Source of the DNA: Hyphomicrobiaceae bacterium
GTDB lineage: Bacteria; Pseudomonadota; Alphaproteobacteria; Rhizobiales; Ancalomicrobiaceae
DNA: 64,000 nucleotides
NCBI GenBank assembly: GCA_016793065.1
Contig: JAEULV010000034.1
Location: 22,574 to 86,573, forward strand
Direction: 5' to 3'
Position 1 is the first letter of the stretch. Each line of letters begins with the position of its first letter. Below, one piece after another: positions 9,540 to 21,800 of this stretch. The notes beneath the pieces are model-generated. The model searched no databases. It had not been told where the DNA came from and saw nothing but the letters and a program-made list of their open reading frames with translations. Both the position numbers and the translations under genes were made by a program.

Positions 9540-11267
9540 TCAATCCGCCAACTCACCAGTGGCGTCGTTGCGCGACAGTGCCGCTTCGACGCTCGGCGCG
9601 GTGAAGACATTGACGTGGGGGCGGTGAATGCCGAAGCGCACGAGGCTGCGGCGGACCGGATAAGACATGCCGGCCAGCACGACGCGGGTGTCGCGCTTCT
9701 GGGCATCCTCGATGATGCCGCGCAGGGTGGCGGCGCCGGTCGAATCCATCAGCGGAACGCCGGAGAAATCGAAGATCAGCAGGCGCGGCCGGCCGGTGGT
9801 GCGGGCCATGGCGGTGGAGACCTGACTGGCGGCGCCGAAGAAGAACGGCCCGGAAATGCGATAGACCAGCACGTCGTCGGGGATTGTCGGCTTGGCAAAC
9901 GGGTGGGCGGTGTCGTCGGGTTGATCGCGATCGATCAGCGTCGCGTGGCCGGGGGACTGGACCTCGACCGCCTCCGCCATGTGATGCATGAACAGGAACG
10001 CCGCCATCACCACGCCGACCTCGATGCCGAGCATCAGATCGAAGAACACGGTGACGCCGAGGGTGGCGAGCAGCACCAGCCGGTCGCCCCAGCTCGAAAA
10101 CCGAAGAAACCGGACGATGACGTGCATTTCCATCATGTTCCAGGCGACGATCACCAGGATGGCGGCGAGGACCGCCAGCGGCACATAGACCACCCAGGGG
10201 GCAAACAGCAGCATCATCAACGCCACGAACACCGCATGCAGGATGCCGGACATCGGCCCGGTCGAGCCGGAGCGGATGTTGGTGGCGGTGCGGGCGATGG
10301 TGCCGGTGACCGGGATGCCGCCGAACAGCGGCGAGGCCATGTTGGCGAAACCCTGGGCGACCAGTTCGCAGTTTGAGCGGTGGCGGCGGCCGGTCATGCC
10401 GTCGGCGACGACGGCGGACAACAGCGACTCGATGCCGGCCAGCAGGGCGATGGTGACGGCGGACGGGAACACCGCCTGGATCTTGGCGAGACTGAGGTCG
10501 GGCAGGGACGGGGAGGGCAGGGCGCGCGGGATCGAGCCGAAGCGGGAGCCGACGGTGGTGACATCGAGGTGAAATGCCGCCGCGATCACGGCACCGAGGA
10601 TGACGGCGAACAGCAGGCCGGGCCAGCGCGGGCGGACCTTGCGCAGGGTCAGGATGAAGCCGATCGCGGCGAGCGACAGTACCAGGGTCTGGAGGTTGAC
10701 CGAGGGCGCGGCATGCCACAGCGTCTCGATCTTCTCGATGAACTCGCCCGGCATCTTGGCGACGGTCAGGCCGAAGATCTCGGCGATCTGCGAGACGAAG
10801 ATGGTGACGCCGATGCCGGCGGTGAAACCGATCGTCACGGGATAGGGGATGTACTTGATATAGGTGCCGAGGCGCAGATAGCCGATGGCGACCAGCATGG
10901 CGCCGGCCATGAAGGTGGCGAGCGCCAGGCCGTCATAGCCGTGCTTGTCGACGATGCCGTAGACGATGACGATGAACGCCGCCGCCGGGCCGCCGATCTG
11001 GAAGCGGCTGCCGCCGAGGGCGGAAATGATGATGCCGCCGACAATGGCGGTGAACAGGCCGCGCTCCGGGCCGACGCCGGCGGCGATGGAAATGCCCATG
11101 GACAGCGGCAGGGCGACGATGGCGACGGTCAGGCCGGCAATCAGGTCGGCGACGAGGCGCCGCAGGTCATAGCCCTCGCGCAGGGACGTCACCAGCTTGG
11201 GCGTGAACAGTTCGGCGAAGCTCGGCTCGTCCGGGCTGGCGCCACGATGCGCGGTGTGCGATTGCAT
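9540..11267 (-). CDS. SulP-family inorganic anion transporter with STAS domain
   Basis: A 575-residue SLC26/SulP transporter. About 500 residues of hydrophobic segments carry the family start LRRLVADLIAGLTVAIVALP and GGSRFQIGGPAAAFIVIV. These are followed by a cytoplasmic STAS domain (about residues 440-560) with the LLIFDFSGVPLMDSTG strand-loop. The start ATG at 11267 (MQSHTAHRG) is preceded by GGGGGAG; a longer in-frame start at 11447 adds a basic low-complexity tail. The anion could be sulfate, bicarbonate or dicarboxylate; no carbonic anhydrase or sulfate gene is adjacent to decide. Confidence 0.88.
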   Translation of the reverse strand: MQSHTAHRGASPDEPSFAELFTPKLVTSLREGYDLRRLVADLIAGLTVAIVALPLSMGISIAAGVGPERGLFTAIVGGIIISALGGSRFQIGGPAAAFIVIVYGIVDKHGYDGLALATFMAGAMLVAIGYLRLGTYIKYIPYPVTIGFTAGIGVTIFVSQIAEIFGLTVAKMPGEFIEKIETLWHAAPSVNLQTLVLSLAAIGFILTLRKVRPRWPGLLFAVILGAVIAAAFHLDVTTVGSRFGSIPRALPSPSLPDLSLAKIQAVFPSAVTIALLAGIESLLSAVVADGMTGRRHRSNCELVAQGFANMASPLFGGIPVTGTIARTATNIRSGSTGPMSGILHAVFVALMMLLFAPWVVYVPLAVLAAILVIVAWNMMEMHVIVRFLRFSSWGDRLVLLATLGVTVFFDLMLGIEVGVVMAAFLFMHHMAEAVEVQSPGHATLIDRDQPDDTAHPFAKPTIPDDVLVYRISGPFFFGAASQVSTAMARTTGRPRLLIFDFSGVPLMDSTGAATLRGIIEDAQKRDTRVVLAGMSYPVRRSLVRFGIHRPHVNVFTAPSVEAALSRNDATGELAD

Positions 11268-11962
11268 GGTGACTGCCACTCCCCCCGAGGGATCGTCCCG
11301 CGAGAGCCCGCCGGGCCCGTTTACCGGGTCTTTGCGGGCGGGAGGGCGCCGATTGCGGCGCGGTCCGGGCGAGCCGATCCATGAGTCCGTCAAGCGGCGG
11401 GCTCTTGCTGCGGCGAACGCTAGCACGGCGACGGGATGGGGATGCAAGCGGATAATCCGACTGATTGCGCAAAGAATTCGGCCGGGCGGCGCGGCATGGC
11501 GAGCGATATCGGCGCGGCGCCGGCGGCGGCTGATTCGGGGCAGGGGAACCGGAGCCGGAACGGTTCGAATGGCGAACAGGCGCGCCGGCCGTGTCGAGTT
11601 GCATTTTACCGTGTGATTGTAAAAGTTTAGGCTTGAGTGAGGGCTAAATCCAGGCGTGCCGGCCTTGTTGGGTCGCTTGGCGCCGATATCAGCACATTGT
11701 CGATATCGGTGTGGCGAAAGCCGTGGCGCTTTGCCTCGGGGGGGCGTCTGAGCTACATCGGCAGCCGATGCAGGCGGAAACCCGGCTCTCGCCGCACCAA
11801 CGCCACAAATAAGCTGGATGTAACCCTTGGCGGCGCCTTGGCCGTGCGGGTGGCGTTTAGTATCTTGTCACATCGTCTCTCGTTACATGGGCGGGCGTCC
11901 GGGTTTCGGGCGTCCATAAGACCGCGACCGCTTCGACGGCGCGGGAATGGTGGGAAGCAGGC
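11268..11962. other. 695-base divergent intergenic region, SulP / mrcA
   Basis: No gene is supported here. The open frames present are arginine- and serine-rich shadows without a ribosome site. The region separates divergent transcripts and must contain promoters for both. The part around 11600-11640 is less GC-rich (GTGATTGTAAAAGTTTAGG). Confidence 0.45.
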
Positions 11963-14458
11963 ATGTTCCTGATTCGATTCCTTGGCTACCTTTTCGGCAT
12001 CGGATCGGTGGTGGTGCTGGCGGTGGCCGGCGCTGTCTGGCTCGGCTATCGCCATGTCTCGGCCGATCTGCCGAGCTATGAAGGATTGAAGAAGTACGAG
12101 CCGCCGGTGATGACGCGCATCCACGCCTCGGACGGAGCGCTGATCACCGAATTCGCCCATGAACGCCGGATGTTCCTGCCGATCCAGGCGGTGCCGCCGC
12201 TGGTGCGCAACGCGTTTCTCGCCGCCGAGGACAAGAATTTCTACGACCACGCCGGCGTCGACCTGATGTCGATCGGACGGGCCGTCTACACCAACCTGCA
12301 GGGTTACCTGAAGGGCGGCAGCCGGCGGCCGCAGGGCGCGTCGACGATCACCCAGCAGGTCGCCAAGAACTTCCTGCTCTCGTCGGAGCAGACCGTCGAC
12401 CGCAAGGTGAAGGAAGCGATCCTGGCGCGGCGAATCGAGCAGTCGTTCACCAAGGACCAGATCCTCGAACTCTATCTGAACGAGATTTTCCTCGGCCTCG
12501 GCTCCTATGGAATCGCGGCGGCGTCGCTGGTGTATTTCGACAAGTCGGTGCACGAGCTGACCATCGCCGAGGCCGCCTATATGGCGGCGCTGCCGAAGGG
12601 GCCGAACAACTACCATCCGTTCCGCTATCCCGAGCGGGCGATCGAGCGTCGCAACTGGGTGATCGACCAGATGGTCGAGAACAAATTTATCGAGCCCGAT
12701 GCCGGCGCCAAGGCCAAGGCCGAAGGCCTGAAGGTGCAGCAGCGCCAGACCGGGCCGCAGGTGGCGGCTTCGGACTATTTCGCCGAGGAGGTTCGCCGCG
12801 AACTGGGCGAAATGTACGGCGAGAAGGGCCTCTACGAGGGCGGCCTGAGCGTGCGCACGACGCTCGACCCGAAGATGCAGGTGTTTGCCCGCAAGGCGCT
12901 GATGGACGGCCTGATGGAATACGACGTCGACCAGGGCTTCCGCGGGCCGGTCACCAAGATCGATCTCTATGCCGGCGACTGGGGGCCGAAGCTGGCCGAG
13001 GTCAAGGGATTGTCAGACGTGCCGGAATGGCAGCTGGCGGTGGTGCTGGCCGTGACGCCGCAATATGCCGACATCGGCCTGCAGCCGGCCAAGCTGTCCG
13101 GCGGTGCCGTCAGCACCGAACGGGCGCGCGGCATCATCAATTTTGCGGACATGAAGTGGGCTCGGCGCTACGATCCCGAGACCAACCGGCGCGGCAACAG
13201 CCCGAAGACCGCCGTCGACGTGGTGCAGGCCGGCGACGTGGTGTTCGTGCAGAAGCTGCCGGCGCAGGCGGGCGACCGGATTGCCTATCGGTTGCGGCAG
13301 ATCCCGGAAGTGGGCGGCGCGCTGATCGTGATGGACCCGCATACCGGACGCGTGCTGGCGGTGTCGGGTGGCTTCTCCTACGCCCAGTCCGAGTTCAACC
13401 GGGCGACGCAGGCGAAGCGCCAGCCGGGCTCGTCGTTCAAGCCTTTCATCTATGCCGCCGCGCTCGACAATGGTTATACGCCGTCGAGCGTGGTGCTTGA
13501 CGCGCCGATCGAACTGCCGCAGGGGCCGGGCCTGCCGCCGTGGCGACCGGAGAACTATTCCGGCAAGTTCTATGGCCCGTCGACGCTGCGCGTCGGCATC
13601 GAGCAGTCGCGCAACACCATGACGGTGCGGCTGGCCAAGGACATGGGCATGCCGCTGGTGGCGGAATATTCCAAGCGCTTCGGCATCTACGACAAGCTGC
13701 CGCCGTTCCTTGCCAATTCGCTCGGCGCCTATGAAACCACGCTGCTGCGGATGACCACCGCCTATGCGACGATCGCCAATGGCGGGCGCTATGTGAAGGC
13801 GTCGTTCATCGACCGCATTCAGGATCGCTACGGCCGCACGATCTTCAAGCACGACAAGCGCGAGTGTCAGGGGTGCGAGGCGCGCACCTGGGCGCAGCAG
13901 GCGGAGCCGACGCTGGTCGACAATTCCGACCAGGTGCTCGATCCGATGACCGCCTACCAGATCACCTCAATGATGGAAGGCGTGGTGCAGCGCGGCACGG
14001 CGACGATCATGAAGAGCCTCGGGCGGCCGCTCGCCGGCAAGACCGGCACGACCAATGACGAGCGCGACGCCTGGTTCATCGGCTATACGCCGGATCTGGT
14101 CGCCGGCGCCTATATCGGCTTCGACAATCCGCGGCCGATGGGCAAGGGCCAGACCGGCGGCCATCTGGCGGCGCCGATCGTCAAGGAGTTCTTCGAGAAC
14201 GCGCTGAAGAACGCGCCGCCGGTGGAGTTCCGCGTGCCGGAAGGCCTGCGGCTGGTGGCGATCAACCGCAAGACCGGGTTGCGCTCGGGCGCGGGCGACG
14301 ATGCGACGATCATGGAAGGCTTCAAGCCGGGTACGGCGCCGCCGGACTACTTCTCGGTGATCGGCATGGACGGCACGGAATATGGCGAGGCGCCGTCTTC
14401 CGGCAACAAGGTGACGCCCCAGCTGGAGAAGCAGCTGGCGCCGGGCGGGCTCTACTGA
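11963..14458 (+). CDS. mrcA: penicillin-binding protein 1A, bifunctional transglycosylase/transpeptidase
   Basis: An 831-residue class A PBP that polymerises and cross-links peptidoglycan in the periplasm. An N-terminal membrane anchor (about residues 4-27) is followed by the GT51 domain with AAEDKNFYDHAGVD, whose Glu is catalytic, and QGASTITQQVAKN. The transpeptidase domain contains all three active-site motifs: SSFK near 490, SRN in EQSRNTM, and KTGT near 693. It begins 695 bases from SulP and is followed by prfB after a terminator. Length and order match alphaproteobacterial PBP1A. Confidence 0.93.
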   Translation: MFLIRFLGYLFGIGSVVVLAVAGAVWLGYRHVSADLPSYEGLKKYEPPVMTRIHASDGALITEFAHERRMFLPIQAVPPLVRNAFLAAEDKNFYDHAGVDLMSIGRAVYTNLQGYLKGGSRRPQGASTITQQVAKNFLLSSEQTVDRKVKEAILARRIEQSFTKDQILELYLNEIFLGLGSYGIAAASLVYFDKSVHELTIAEAAYMAALPKGPNNYHPFRYPERAIERRNWVIDQMVENKFIEPDAGAKAKAEGLKVQQRQTGPQVAASDYFAEEVRRELGEMYGEKGLYEGGLSVRTTLDPKMQVFARKALMDGLMEYDVDQGFRGPVTKIDLYAGDWGPKLAEVKGLSDVPEWQLAVVLAVTPQYADIGLQPAKLSGGAVSTERARGIINFADMKWARRYDPETNRRGNSPKTAVDVVQAGDVVFVQKLPAQAGDRIAYRLRQIPEVGGALIVMDPHTGRVLAVSGGFSYAQSEFNRATQAKRQPGSSFKPFIYAAALDNGYTPSSVVLDAPIELPQGPGLPPWRPENYSGKFYGPSTLRVGIEQSRNTMTVRLAKDMGMPLVAEYSKRFGIYDKLPPFLANSLGAYETTLLRMTTAYATIANGGRYVKASFIDRIQDRYGRTIFKHDKRECQGCEARTWAQQAEPTLVDNSDQVLDPMTAYQITSMMEGVVQRGTATIMKSLGRPLAGKTGTTNDERDAWFIGYTPDLVAGAYIGFDNPRPMGKGQTGGHLAAPIVKEFFENALKNAPPVEFRVPEGLRLVAINRKTGLRSGAGDDATIMEGFKPGTAPPDYFSVIGMDGTEYGEAPSSGNKVTPQLEKQLAPGGLY

Positions 14459-14531
14459 GCCTCGACCGGGACGACCGGGAGGCACAGCCGCGATTGCTGT
14501 TGTTTACGGGCGGTTTGATGTTTTTGCGATT

Positions 14532-14571
14532 GCGGCGCGACCGGCCCTGACATAGGGTCCGCCGCGTTTTT
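14532..14571 (+). terminator. terminator after mrcA
   Basis: A GC-rich imperfect hairpin (GCGGCG...GGCCCT / AGGGTCC...GCCGC) is followed by TTTTT at 14567-14571, between the mrcA stop and the prfB start. prfB therefore probably has its own promoter or depends on readthrough. Confidence 0.6.
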
Positions 14572-14610
14572 GATTTTACCGGGTTTGCCAAACCCGCCGC
14601 GAGGCACGTG

Positions 14611-15742
14611 ATGAAAGCAGAGATCCAGTCCGTCGTGGACTCGATCCAGCAGGCCCTCAGCCTGCTGAGGAGGCATCTTTGACTGGGATGTCGCGCTGAA
14701 ACGGCTCGATGAGCTGAATGCCCTGTCGGAAGACCCCGACCTGTGGAACGACCCGACCAATGCGCAGAAGCTGATGCGCGAGCGCAACGGGCTCGATGCG
14801 TCGATCAAGACGGTCAGGGAGATCGCGCGCGATCTCGACGACAATCTGACGCTGATGGAACTTGGTGAGATGGAAGGCGACGAAGCCACCATCGCCGAGG
14901 CCGAGGCCGGGCTGGTGCAGCTGAAGGCGGATGTCGCCAAGCGGCAGATCGCGGCGTTGCTGTCGGGCGAGGCCGACGGCAACGACACCTATATCGAGCT
15001 GCATCCCGGCGCTGGCGGCACCGAAAGCCAGGACTGGGCCGAGATGTTGCAGCGGATGTACCGGCGCTGGGCCGAGCGGCGCGGCTTCAAGGTCGAGCTG
15101 ATCGAGGAGCTGCCGGGCGAACAGGCCGGCATCAAGTCGGCGACGATGCTGATCAAGGGCGAGAACGCCTATGGCTGGCTGAAGACCGAATCGGGCGTGC
15201 ATCGCCTGGTGCGGATTTCGCCGTTCGACGCCAATGCACGGCGGCAGACGTCGTTTGCCTCGGTGTGGGTCTATCCGGTGATCGACGATTCGATCGACAT
15301 CCAGATCAACGAGTCCGAATGCCGGATCGACACCTACCGCTCGTCCGGCGCCGGCGGCCAGCACGTCAACACCACCGATTCGGCGGTGCGCATCACCCAT
15401 ATTCCGACCGGCATCGCGGTTGCCTGCCAGAACGGTCGTTCGCAGCACCAGAACCGGGCGACGGCGTGGCAGATGCTGAAGGCGCGCCTGTACGAACAGG
15501 AAATGAAGAAGCGCGAAGAGAAGGCGATGGCGGAAGCGGCGTCGAAGTCCGACATCGGCTGGGGCCACCAGATTCGTTCCTATGTGCTGCAGCCCTACCA
15601 GATGGTGAAGGACCTGCGCACCGGCGTCACCTCGACGGCGCCGTCGGACATCCTCGACGGCGACCTCGACGCGTTCATGGCGGCATCACTGGCGCAGCGC
15701 GTCGCCGGCGGGGCCGACGTGGTGGTCGACGACGTCGAATGA
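14611..15742 (+). CDS. prfB: peptide chain release factor 2, with programmed +1 frameshift
   Basis: RF2 recognises UGA and UAA and triggers peptide release. The first 23 codons run from ATG at 14611 to an in-frame TGA at 14680-14682 in the context CTT TGA C. An internal Shine-Dalgarno AGGAGG lies at 14668-14673, three bases before the CTT codon, as in E. coli prfB. Slipping +1 continues as [14 protein letters not shown] to the stop at 15740-15742, giving 376 residues. The RF2 anticodon-like SPF motif is in [12 protein letters not shown] and the catalytic GGQ is in [14 protein letters not shown]. It is autoregulated: high RF2 favours termination at the UGA. A gene caller ignoring the shift would start wrongly near 14774. 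Confidence 0.96.
14668..14683 (+). promoter_or_regulatory. prfB: prfB recoding site (AGGAGG, CTT TGA C slippery stop)
   Basis: AGGAGG, CAT, CTT TGA C has the same spacing as the E. coli RF2 frameshift signal. The internal Shine-Dalgarno pairs with 16S rRNA and promotes slippage of the P-site tRNA-Leu from CUU to UUU. Confidence 0.92.
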
Positions 15743-15772
15743 GACTGGGGCCACCACCGACCGGAATCGAAA

Positions 15773-15804
15773 CGGGCCGCGCGATGCGGCCTGTTTGCGT
15801 TTTG
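15773..15804 (+). terminator. probable terminator after prfB
   Basis: GGCCGC - GCGAT - GCGGCC, 31 bases after the prfB stop, is followed by TGTTTGCGTTTT. The T tract is interrupted, so strength is uncertain. Confidence 0.55.
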
Positions 15805-16007
15805 GCGGGTGGGGCGGGGAGGGTGAGGCGGCGACCGGTAGCCTTGCCGACAATTTCCTCGCCTTTTTGGGAGAAGTGACGGCTGATGCCGCCGGAGGGG
15901 GGGCGCCTGCCCGGGGCGCGGACTCAAGTCCACCCTCGGTGCAAACCATCCAACCCGGCGCCTTCGGCGCCACCCGCCCCGTAACGGGGAGGGGAAACGA
16001 GGCAGTT

Positions 16008-17555
16008 TCAGCCGCCCCAGGCGGTGATTGCGTCGTTGACGGCGCGTTCGCCTGCGGTTCCCTTCTCGATGGTCAGGATGGCGCGACGGCCGGTTTCGTA
16101 AATGATCGGCAGGTCGATCCAGCCGCGCTCGCGCAGCAGCGACAGATTGCGGTTCTTGTCGGCCTCGGGCGACGACAGCGCGATCCAGAAAAGGCCGTTG
16201 CCGATCGGCACGGCGGCGCCGGACAAGGGATCGCCGCGGCCGCTTTCGGTCGGCTTCATGATGACGCCGGGGAGGTTGCGGATGGCCTTGCCGGGGAAGT
16301 TCGGGCCGGTCTCGAACTTGACCTCGACCATGTGGCTGGCCGGCAGGGCGGGATCGGAGTTGGGACGGATGGTCAGCAACGCCACGAGGCTGCGCTCGGT
16401 GATCTCGACACGGGCCTTGAGGGTCGTCTGCTGGGCGCCATTGGCCGCTGGCTCTCGGGTGACCTGCCAGACGACCGTGCCGTTGGCGACGCTGCCCTGG
16501 TTGGAGCCGATGACGCCTTCCTCGTAGAGGATGACGCGGTGGGCGACCAGCGGACCCGGCGTCGAGATGGCCGGGGTTGCGGGAGTGGCGGCGGCCGAAG
16601 GCGGTGTCGTCGGAGCGGCGGCGGTCGCGGCCGGGTTGGTCACCGGCGCGGGGGCCGGGGCAGGGGTGCCGTCGGGGGTGATGGTCTGCACCGGCACGGT
16701 GCGCACGCCCTGCGGCTGCGGCAGCGGCTGGCCGTCGTCACCCAGCAGACGATCGGTGTTCTTCGGCGCCAGGTTGGCGGCGGCGGTGGGCTTGGAGGCC
16801 TCCATCGGCGCGCTCTTCGGCGCGAACAGGGCGCTCAGGGCGGTGCGCTGCGAATAGATGCCGATACCGGCCGCGACGATGCCGAGCAGAACGACAGCGG
16901 CGACCAGCACGGCGCTGCGCTTGTTGACGTGGCGCTCTTCCAGCGGAGCGAAAGCCGGCTCGGCGACGATGGCCGGCGTCGGCGCGGTCTGGACCGGGGC
17001 CGGCTTCGGCGGCTCGACCGGCGGCGGCGTCGGCTGATCGGTGGCGGGCGCCTGCGACGGCGCAGGTTCGGTCATGGTCGGTTCGCGGCGGACCGGCTCG
17101 GCCTGGGGCGTCATGCCGAGCGCCTCGCGGGCGGCGCGGGCAGTCTCGTGGGTGGCGGTGCCGAGGCCCTGGGCCTGCTTCACCGCGTCCTTCAGCACCT
17201 GGGTATTGGTGGCGATGTCCTCGGGCCGGCGCAGCGTGGCGTCGCGCGGCAGCGGCGGCGCGTTGGCGGCCGGCGGCGGAACCGTGGCGGCGGGCGGCGC
17301 CGGTGCCGGGGTGGCGGGGCGGGGCGGACCGCCGGCCAGATGGCCGCGGGCGGCCTCGCCCTCGACCTTGCGGATGTTGTCTTCCAGCGCCAGGCGCTGC
17401 TTGGTGATCTCGGAAGCGGGGAGCGGCGGGTCGAACGACTTCAGCTGATTGACCAGCGCGGCGCGCGCCTTTTCATAGATGGCGCGGCGCGCTTCGCCCG
17501 TCGGCTCGGGCAGGGCCGAAATCGCGCGCTTCAATACGGCATAGTAGTCCGCCAT
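16008..17555 (-). CDS. membrane-anchored protein of unknown function, proline/alanine-rich
   Basis: I do not recognise a named family. The 515-residue product has a conserved-looking N-terminal helix region (MADYYAVLKRAISALPEP, then a heptad-like stretch ending in LALEDNIRKVEGEA). A long Pro/Ala/Thr-rich low-complexity part follows, then one transmembrane segment (SAVLVAAVVLLGIVAAGIGI, about residues 230-250). A second low-complexity linker precedes a folded C-terminal domain of about 180 residues. This layout suggests a cytoplasmic N-terminus and an external C-terminal domain. The start at 17555 was preferred because the extra N-terminal residues from 17594 are arginine/proline-rich and lack a ribosome site. 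It is transcribed convergently with prfB. Confidence 0.7.
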   Translation of the reverse strand: MADYYAVLKRAISALPEPTGEARRAIYEKARAALVNQLKSFDPPLPASEITKQRLALEDNIRKVEGEAARGHLAGGPPRPATPAPAPPAATVPPPAANAPPLPRDATLRRPEDIATNTQVLKDAVKQAQGLGTATHETARAAREALGMTPQAEPVRREPTMTEPAPSQAPATDQPTPPPVEPPKPAPVQTAPTPAIVAEPAFAPLEERHVNKRSAVLVAAVVLLGIVAAGIGIYSQRTALSALFAPKSAPMEASKPTAAANLAPKNTDRLLGDDGQPLPQPQGVRTVPVQTITPDGTPAPAPAPVTNPAATAAAPTTPPSAAATPATPAISTPGPLVAHRVILYEEGVIGSNQGSVANGTVVWQVTREPAANGAQQTTLKARVEITERSLVALLTIRPNSDPALPASHMVEVKFETGPNFPGKAIRNLPGVIMKPTESGRGDPLSGAAVPIGNGLFWIALSSPEADKNRNLSLLRERGWIDLPIIYETGRRAILTIEKGTAGERAVNDAITAWGG

Positions 17556-17955
17556 CTTTTCCCCTCGAGTCCGCGGGCCCGGTCCGGTGCGCAACGCGCC
17601 CCGGGATCAAGCCCCTCATGACGGTTTGGGATCTCGTCGACCGACTGTCAACCGTCCGCACCGGATCGACCAACCCAATCCCGCGTTCCGCCAACACCCA
17701 GCGATGCCGACGGATGACGGAGACGCTCACTGCCGCGACGGGACCAATGCGCCTGTCTCCGGCAAATGCCATCAGGTCGAAACCTGCTCGCCCGACAAGA
17801 TGCCCGTTTCAAGGCATGGCTTGCAATGAGGGCGGGCGACATCGGAAAATTAAGTCATTCCTGTCGGAAAATAGTCACAGCAACAGCGGCATGGATGTCG
17901 ATGCGGGGCATTCGCGGCGAGCGGGCGGCCGGGCGCGCTCGCCGCATGCGTCAAT
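17556..17955. other. 400-base gap between the membrane protein gene and purA
   Basis: It contains the upstream region of the membrane protein gene and the downstream hairpin of purA (17914-17945). I see no gene; the short frames overlapping it have no ribosome sites and no recognisable motifs. Confidence 0.4.
17914..17945 (-). terminator. hairpin downstream of purA
   Basis: A perfect 9-bp stem, GCGGCGAGC / GCTCGCCGC with a 14-base loop, starts 11 bases beyond the purA stop. There is no T tract, so it may act as an mRNA-stabilising 3' hairpin. Confidence 0.45.
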
Positions 17956-19248
17956 TCAGTCCTGGAACGGGTCCTGGACGAGAATCGTGTCGTCGCGCTC
18001 GGGGCTGGTGGACAGCAGCGCCACCGGGGCGCCGATCAGTTCCTCGATTCGGCGGACATACTTGATCGCCTGGGCCGGCAGCTCGGACCAGCTGCGGGCG
18101 CCGGCGGTGGTGCCCTCCCAGCCCTCGAAGCGCTCGTAGACCGGGGTCAGGCGGGTCTGTTCGTGGTGGCCGGCGGGCAGGTAGTCGTAGGCGACGCCGT
18201 CGAGCTCGTAGCCGACGCAGATCAGGATTTCCTTCATGCCGTCGAGCACGTCGAGCTTGGTCAGGGCGATGCCGTTGATGCCGCTGACGCGGACGGTCTG
18301 GCGCACCAGCACGGCGTCGAACCAGCCGCAGCGGCGCTTGCGGCCGGTGACGGTGCCGAACTCATGGCCGCGCGTGCCGAGGAAATCGCCGACCTCGCCG
18401 GTCTGCTCGGTGGGGAAGGCACCCTCGCCGACGCGCGTGGTGTAGGCCTTGGTGATGCCGAGGACGTAGCCGATGGCGCCCGGGCCGAGGCCGGCGCCGG
18501 TGGCGGCGTTGCCGGCGACGGTGTTGGATGAGGTCACATAGGGATAGGTGCCGTGATCGACATCGAGGAGCGCGCCCTGGGCGCCCTCGAACAGGATACG
18601 GTCGCCGGCGCGGCGACGCTCGTCGAGCAGGCGCCAGGTGACGTCCATGTAGGGCAGGACCTGATCGGCGACGGCCATCAGTTCGTCGAACACCGCCTCG
18701 GCGGCGATCTCGGCGACGCCGAGGCCGCGACGCAGCGGATTGTGATGGGCGAGCAGGCGGTCGATCTTGGTCCGAAGGGTGTCGCGGTTCTTCAGGTCCA
18801 TCAACCGGATGGCGCGGCGTCCGACCTTGTCCTCATAGGCCGGGCCGATGCCGCGGCCGGTGGTGCCGATCTTGGCGGCGGCGCTGGCGCTTTCGCGCAG
18901 CTGGTCGAGTTCGCGGTGCAGGGCGAGGATCAGCGGCACGTTCTCGGCGATCTTGAGGGTCGCCGGCGAAACGGCGACGCCCTGACCGGCGAGCTTGGCG
19001 ATCTCGGCGACGAGGTGATGCGGGTCGAGGACGACGCCGTTGCCGATGACGCCGAGCTTGCCGGGGCGGACGACGCCGGAGGGCAGCAGCGACAGCTTGT
19101 AGGAGACGCCGTCGATGACCAGCGTGTGGCCGGCATTGTGGCCGCCCTGAAAGCGCACGACCACGTCGGCGCGTTCCGACAGCCAGTCGACGATCTTGCC
19201 CTTGCCTTCATCGCCCCATTGCGACCCGACGACGACCACATTCGCCAT
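17956..19248 (-). CDS. purA: adenylosuccinate synthetase
   Basis: A 430-residue enzyme joining IMP and aspartate with GTP in the first committed step to AMP. The N-terminus [18 protein letters not shown] carries the GDEGKGK P-loop with catalytic Asp and Lys, and the catalytic His lies in [11 protein letters not shown]-binding loops include [12 protein letters not shown] and [13 protein letters not shown]. The length is close to the 432 residues of E. coli PurA. The ATG at 19248 starts exactly at the conserved strand; upstream in-frame codons to 19419 are non-conserved. Confidence 0.97.
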   Translation of the reverse strand: MANVVVVGSQWGDEGKGKIVDWLSERADVVVRFQGGHNAGHTLVIDGVSYKLSLLPSGVVRPGKLGVIGNGVVLDPHHLVAEIAKLAGQGVAVSPATLKIAENVPLILALHRELDQLRESASAAAKIGTTGRGIGPAYEDKVGRRAIRLMDLKNRDTLRTKIDRLLAHHNPLRRGLGVAEIAAEAVFDELMAVADQVLPYMDVTWRLLDERRRAGDRILFEGAQGALLDVDHGTYPYVTSSNTVAGNAATGAGLGPGAIGYVLGITKAYTTRVGEGAFPTEQTGEVGDFLGTRGHEFGTVTGRKRRCGWFDAVLVRQTVRVSGINGIALTKLDVLDGMKEILICVGYELDGVAYDYLPAGHHEQTRLTPVYERFEGWEGTTAGARSWSELPAQAIKYVRRIEELIGAPVALLSTSPERDDTILVQDPFQD

Positions 19249-19698
19249 GATGAACTTGACCCCGATGTGTTTTTCTAAAGCCCGCGCCCGCGCCACCACG
19301 CCGGCGTTGGTGAAACGCCGGGTCTGGACGAAAACAGCGATGACCCCGGGCAGGTAGGCGACCGGGGCGACGACGGGGCGGGACACTAGCAGCATCGTCG
19401 CCGCGAAGCGAGTGCGCACAAGGCAGGATTCGTGCGGGTTCGACCCGACTGATGCCGCGCGCGGCGGATTCCTTTGCGGTACGGGGGGAAATGACAGGGC
19501 CGTGACGCCCGCGAGGCCGCGGGAACGGCAAAAAGCCGGCTGTTTTAATTAACTCTGATCGCTCTTGTTCATTCGCGTCCTTCCCTTTCGACCCCCGCGA
19601 CCTTACATTGGCTGCAACACTCCGACGGGTCGCTTCGAGATGACGCAGCGAGCGCCCCGTCCGACGGCCAGAGGCCGGCCGTAGTCCAAGGAACTCCG
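19249..19698. other. 450-base divergent purA/ftsH intergenic region
   Basis: Promoters for purA (leftward) and ftsH (rightward) must lie here. A short AT-rich stretch with TTTTAATTAACTCTGATC near 19543-19560 could be a core promoter for either. A small dyad AAAAGCCGGCTGTTTT is next to it. I cannot assign a sigma32-type element with confidence, although ftsH is often heat-induced. Confidence 0.4.
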
Positions 19699-21621
<1,923 letters not shown>

Positions 21622-21683
21622 CCGGCGACGGTTGGAGCGGGGCGGACGACGGCAGGATCGCCGCGCCCCGGAACGACGTTTCC

Positions 21684-21727
21684 AGTCTCCCGCGGCCGAT
21701 GGGTTGCGGGGGACTTTTTCGTTTTTT
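21684..21727 (+). terminator. terminator of ftsH
   Basis: A 10-bp stem, AGTCTCCCGC / GCGGGGGACT (one G-U pair), is followed by TTTTTCGTTTTTTC, about 60 bases after the ftsH stop. It is a strong Rho-independent terminator. Confidence 0.85.
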
Positions 21728-21800
21728 CGGGGGGAGGGGGCGCGGTCCGGCGGATGCGATGGCTGTCGTTGGCGATGGTCGATGTGCCGTTCCGCCCCCC

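Noticed and set aside
11637..11972. A 111-codon plus-strand frame upstream of mrcA
   Set aside because: Arg/Ser-rich, no ribosome site or domain, and it overlaps the mrcA start.
16008..17621. Long plus-strand frames opposite the membrane protein gene and other minus-strand genes
   Set aside because: High GC content opens long antisense frames; these are Arg/Gly-rich mirror images without motifs.
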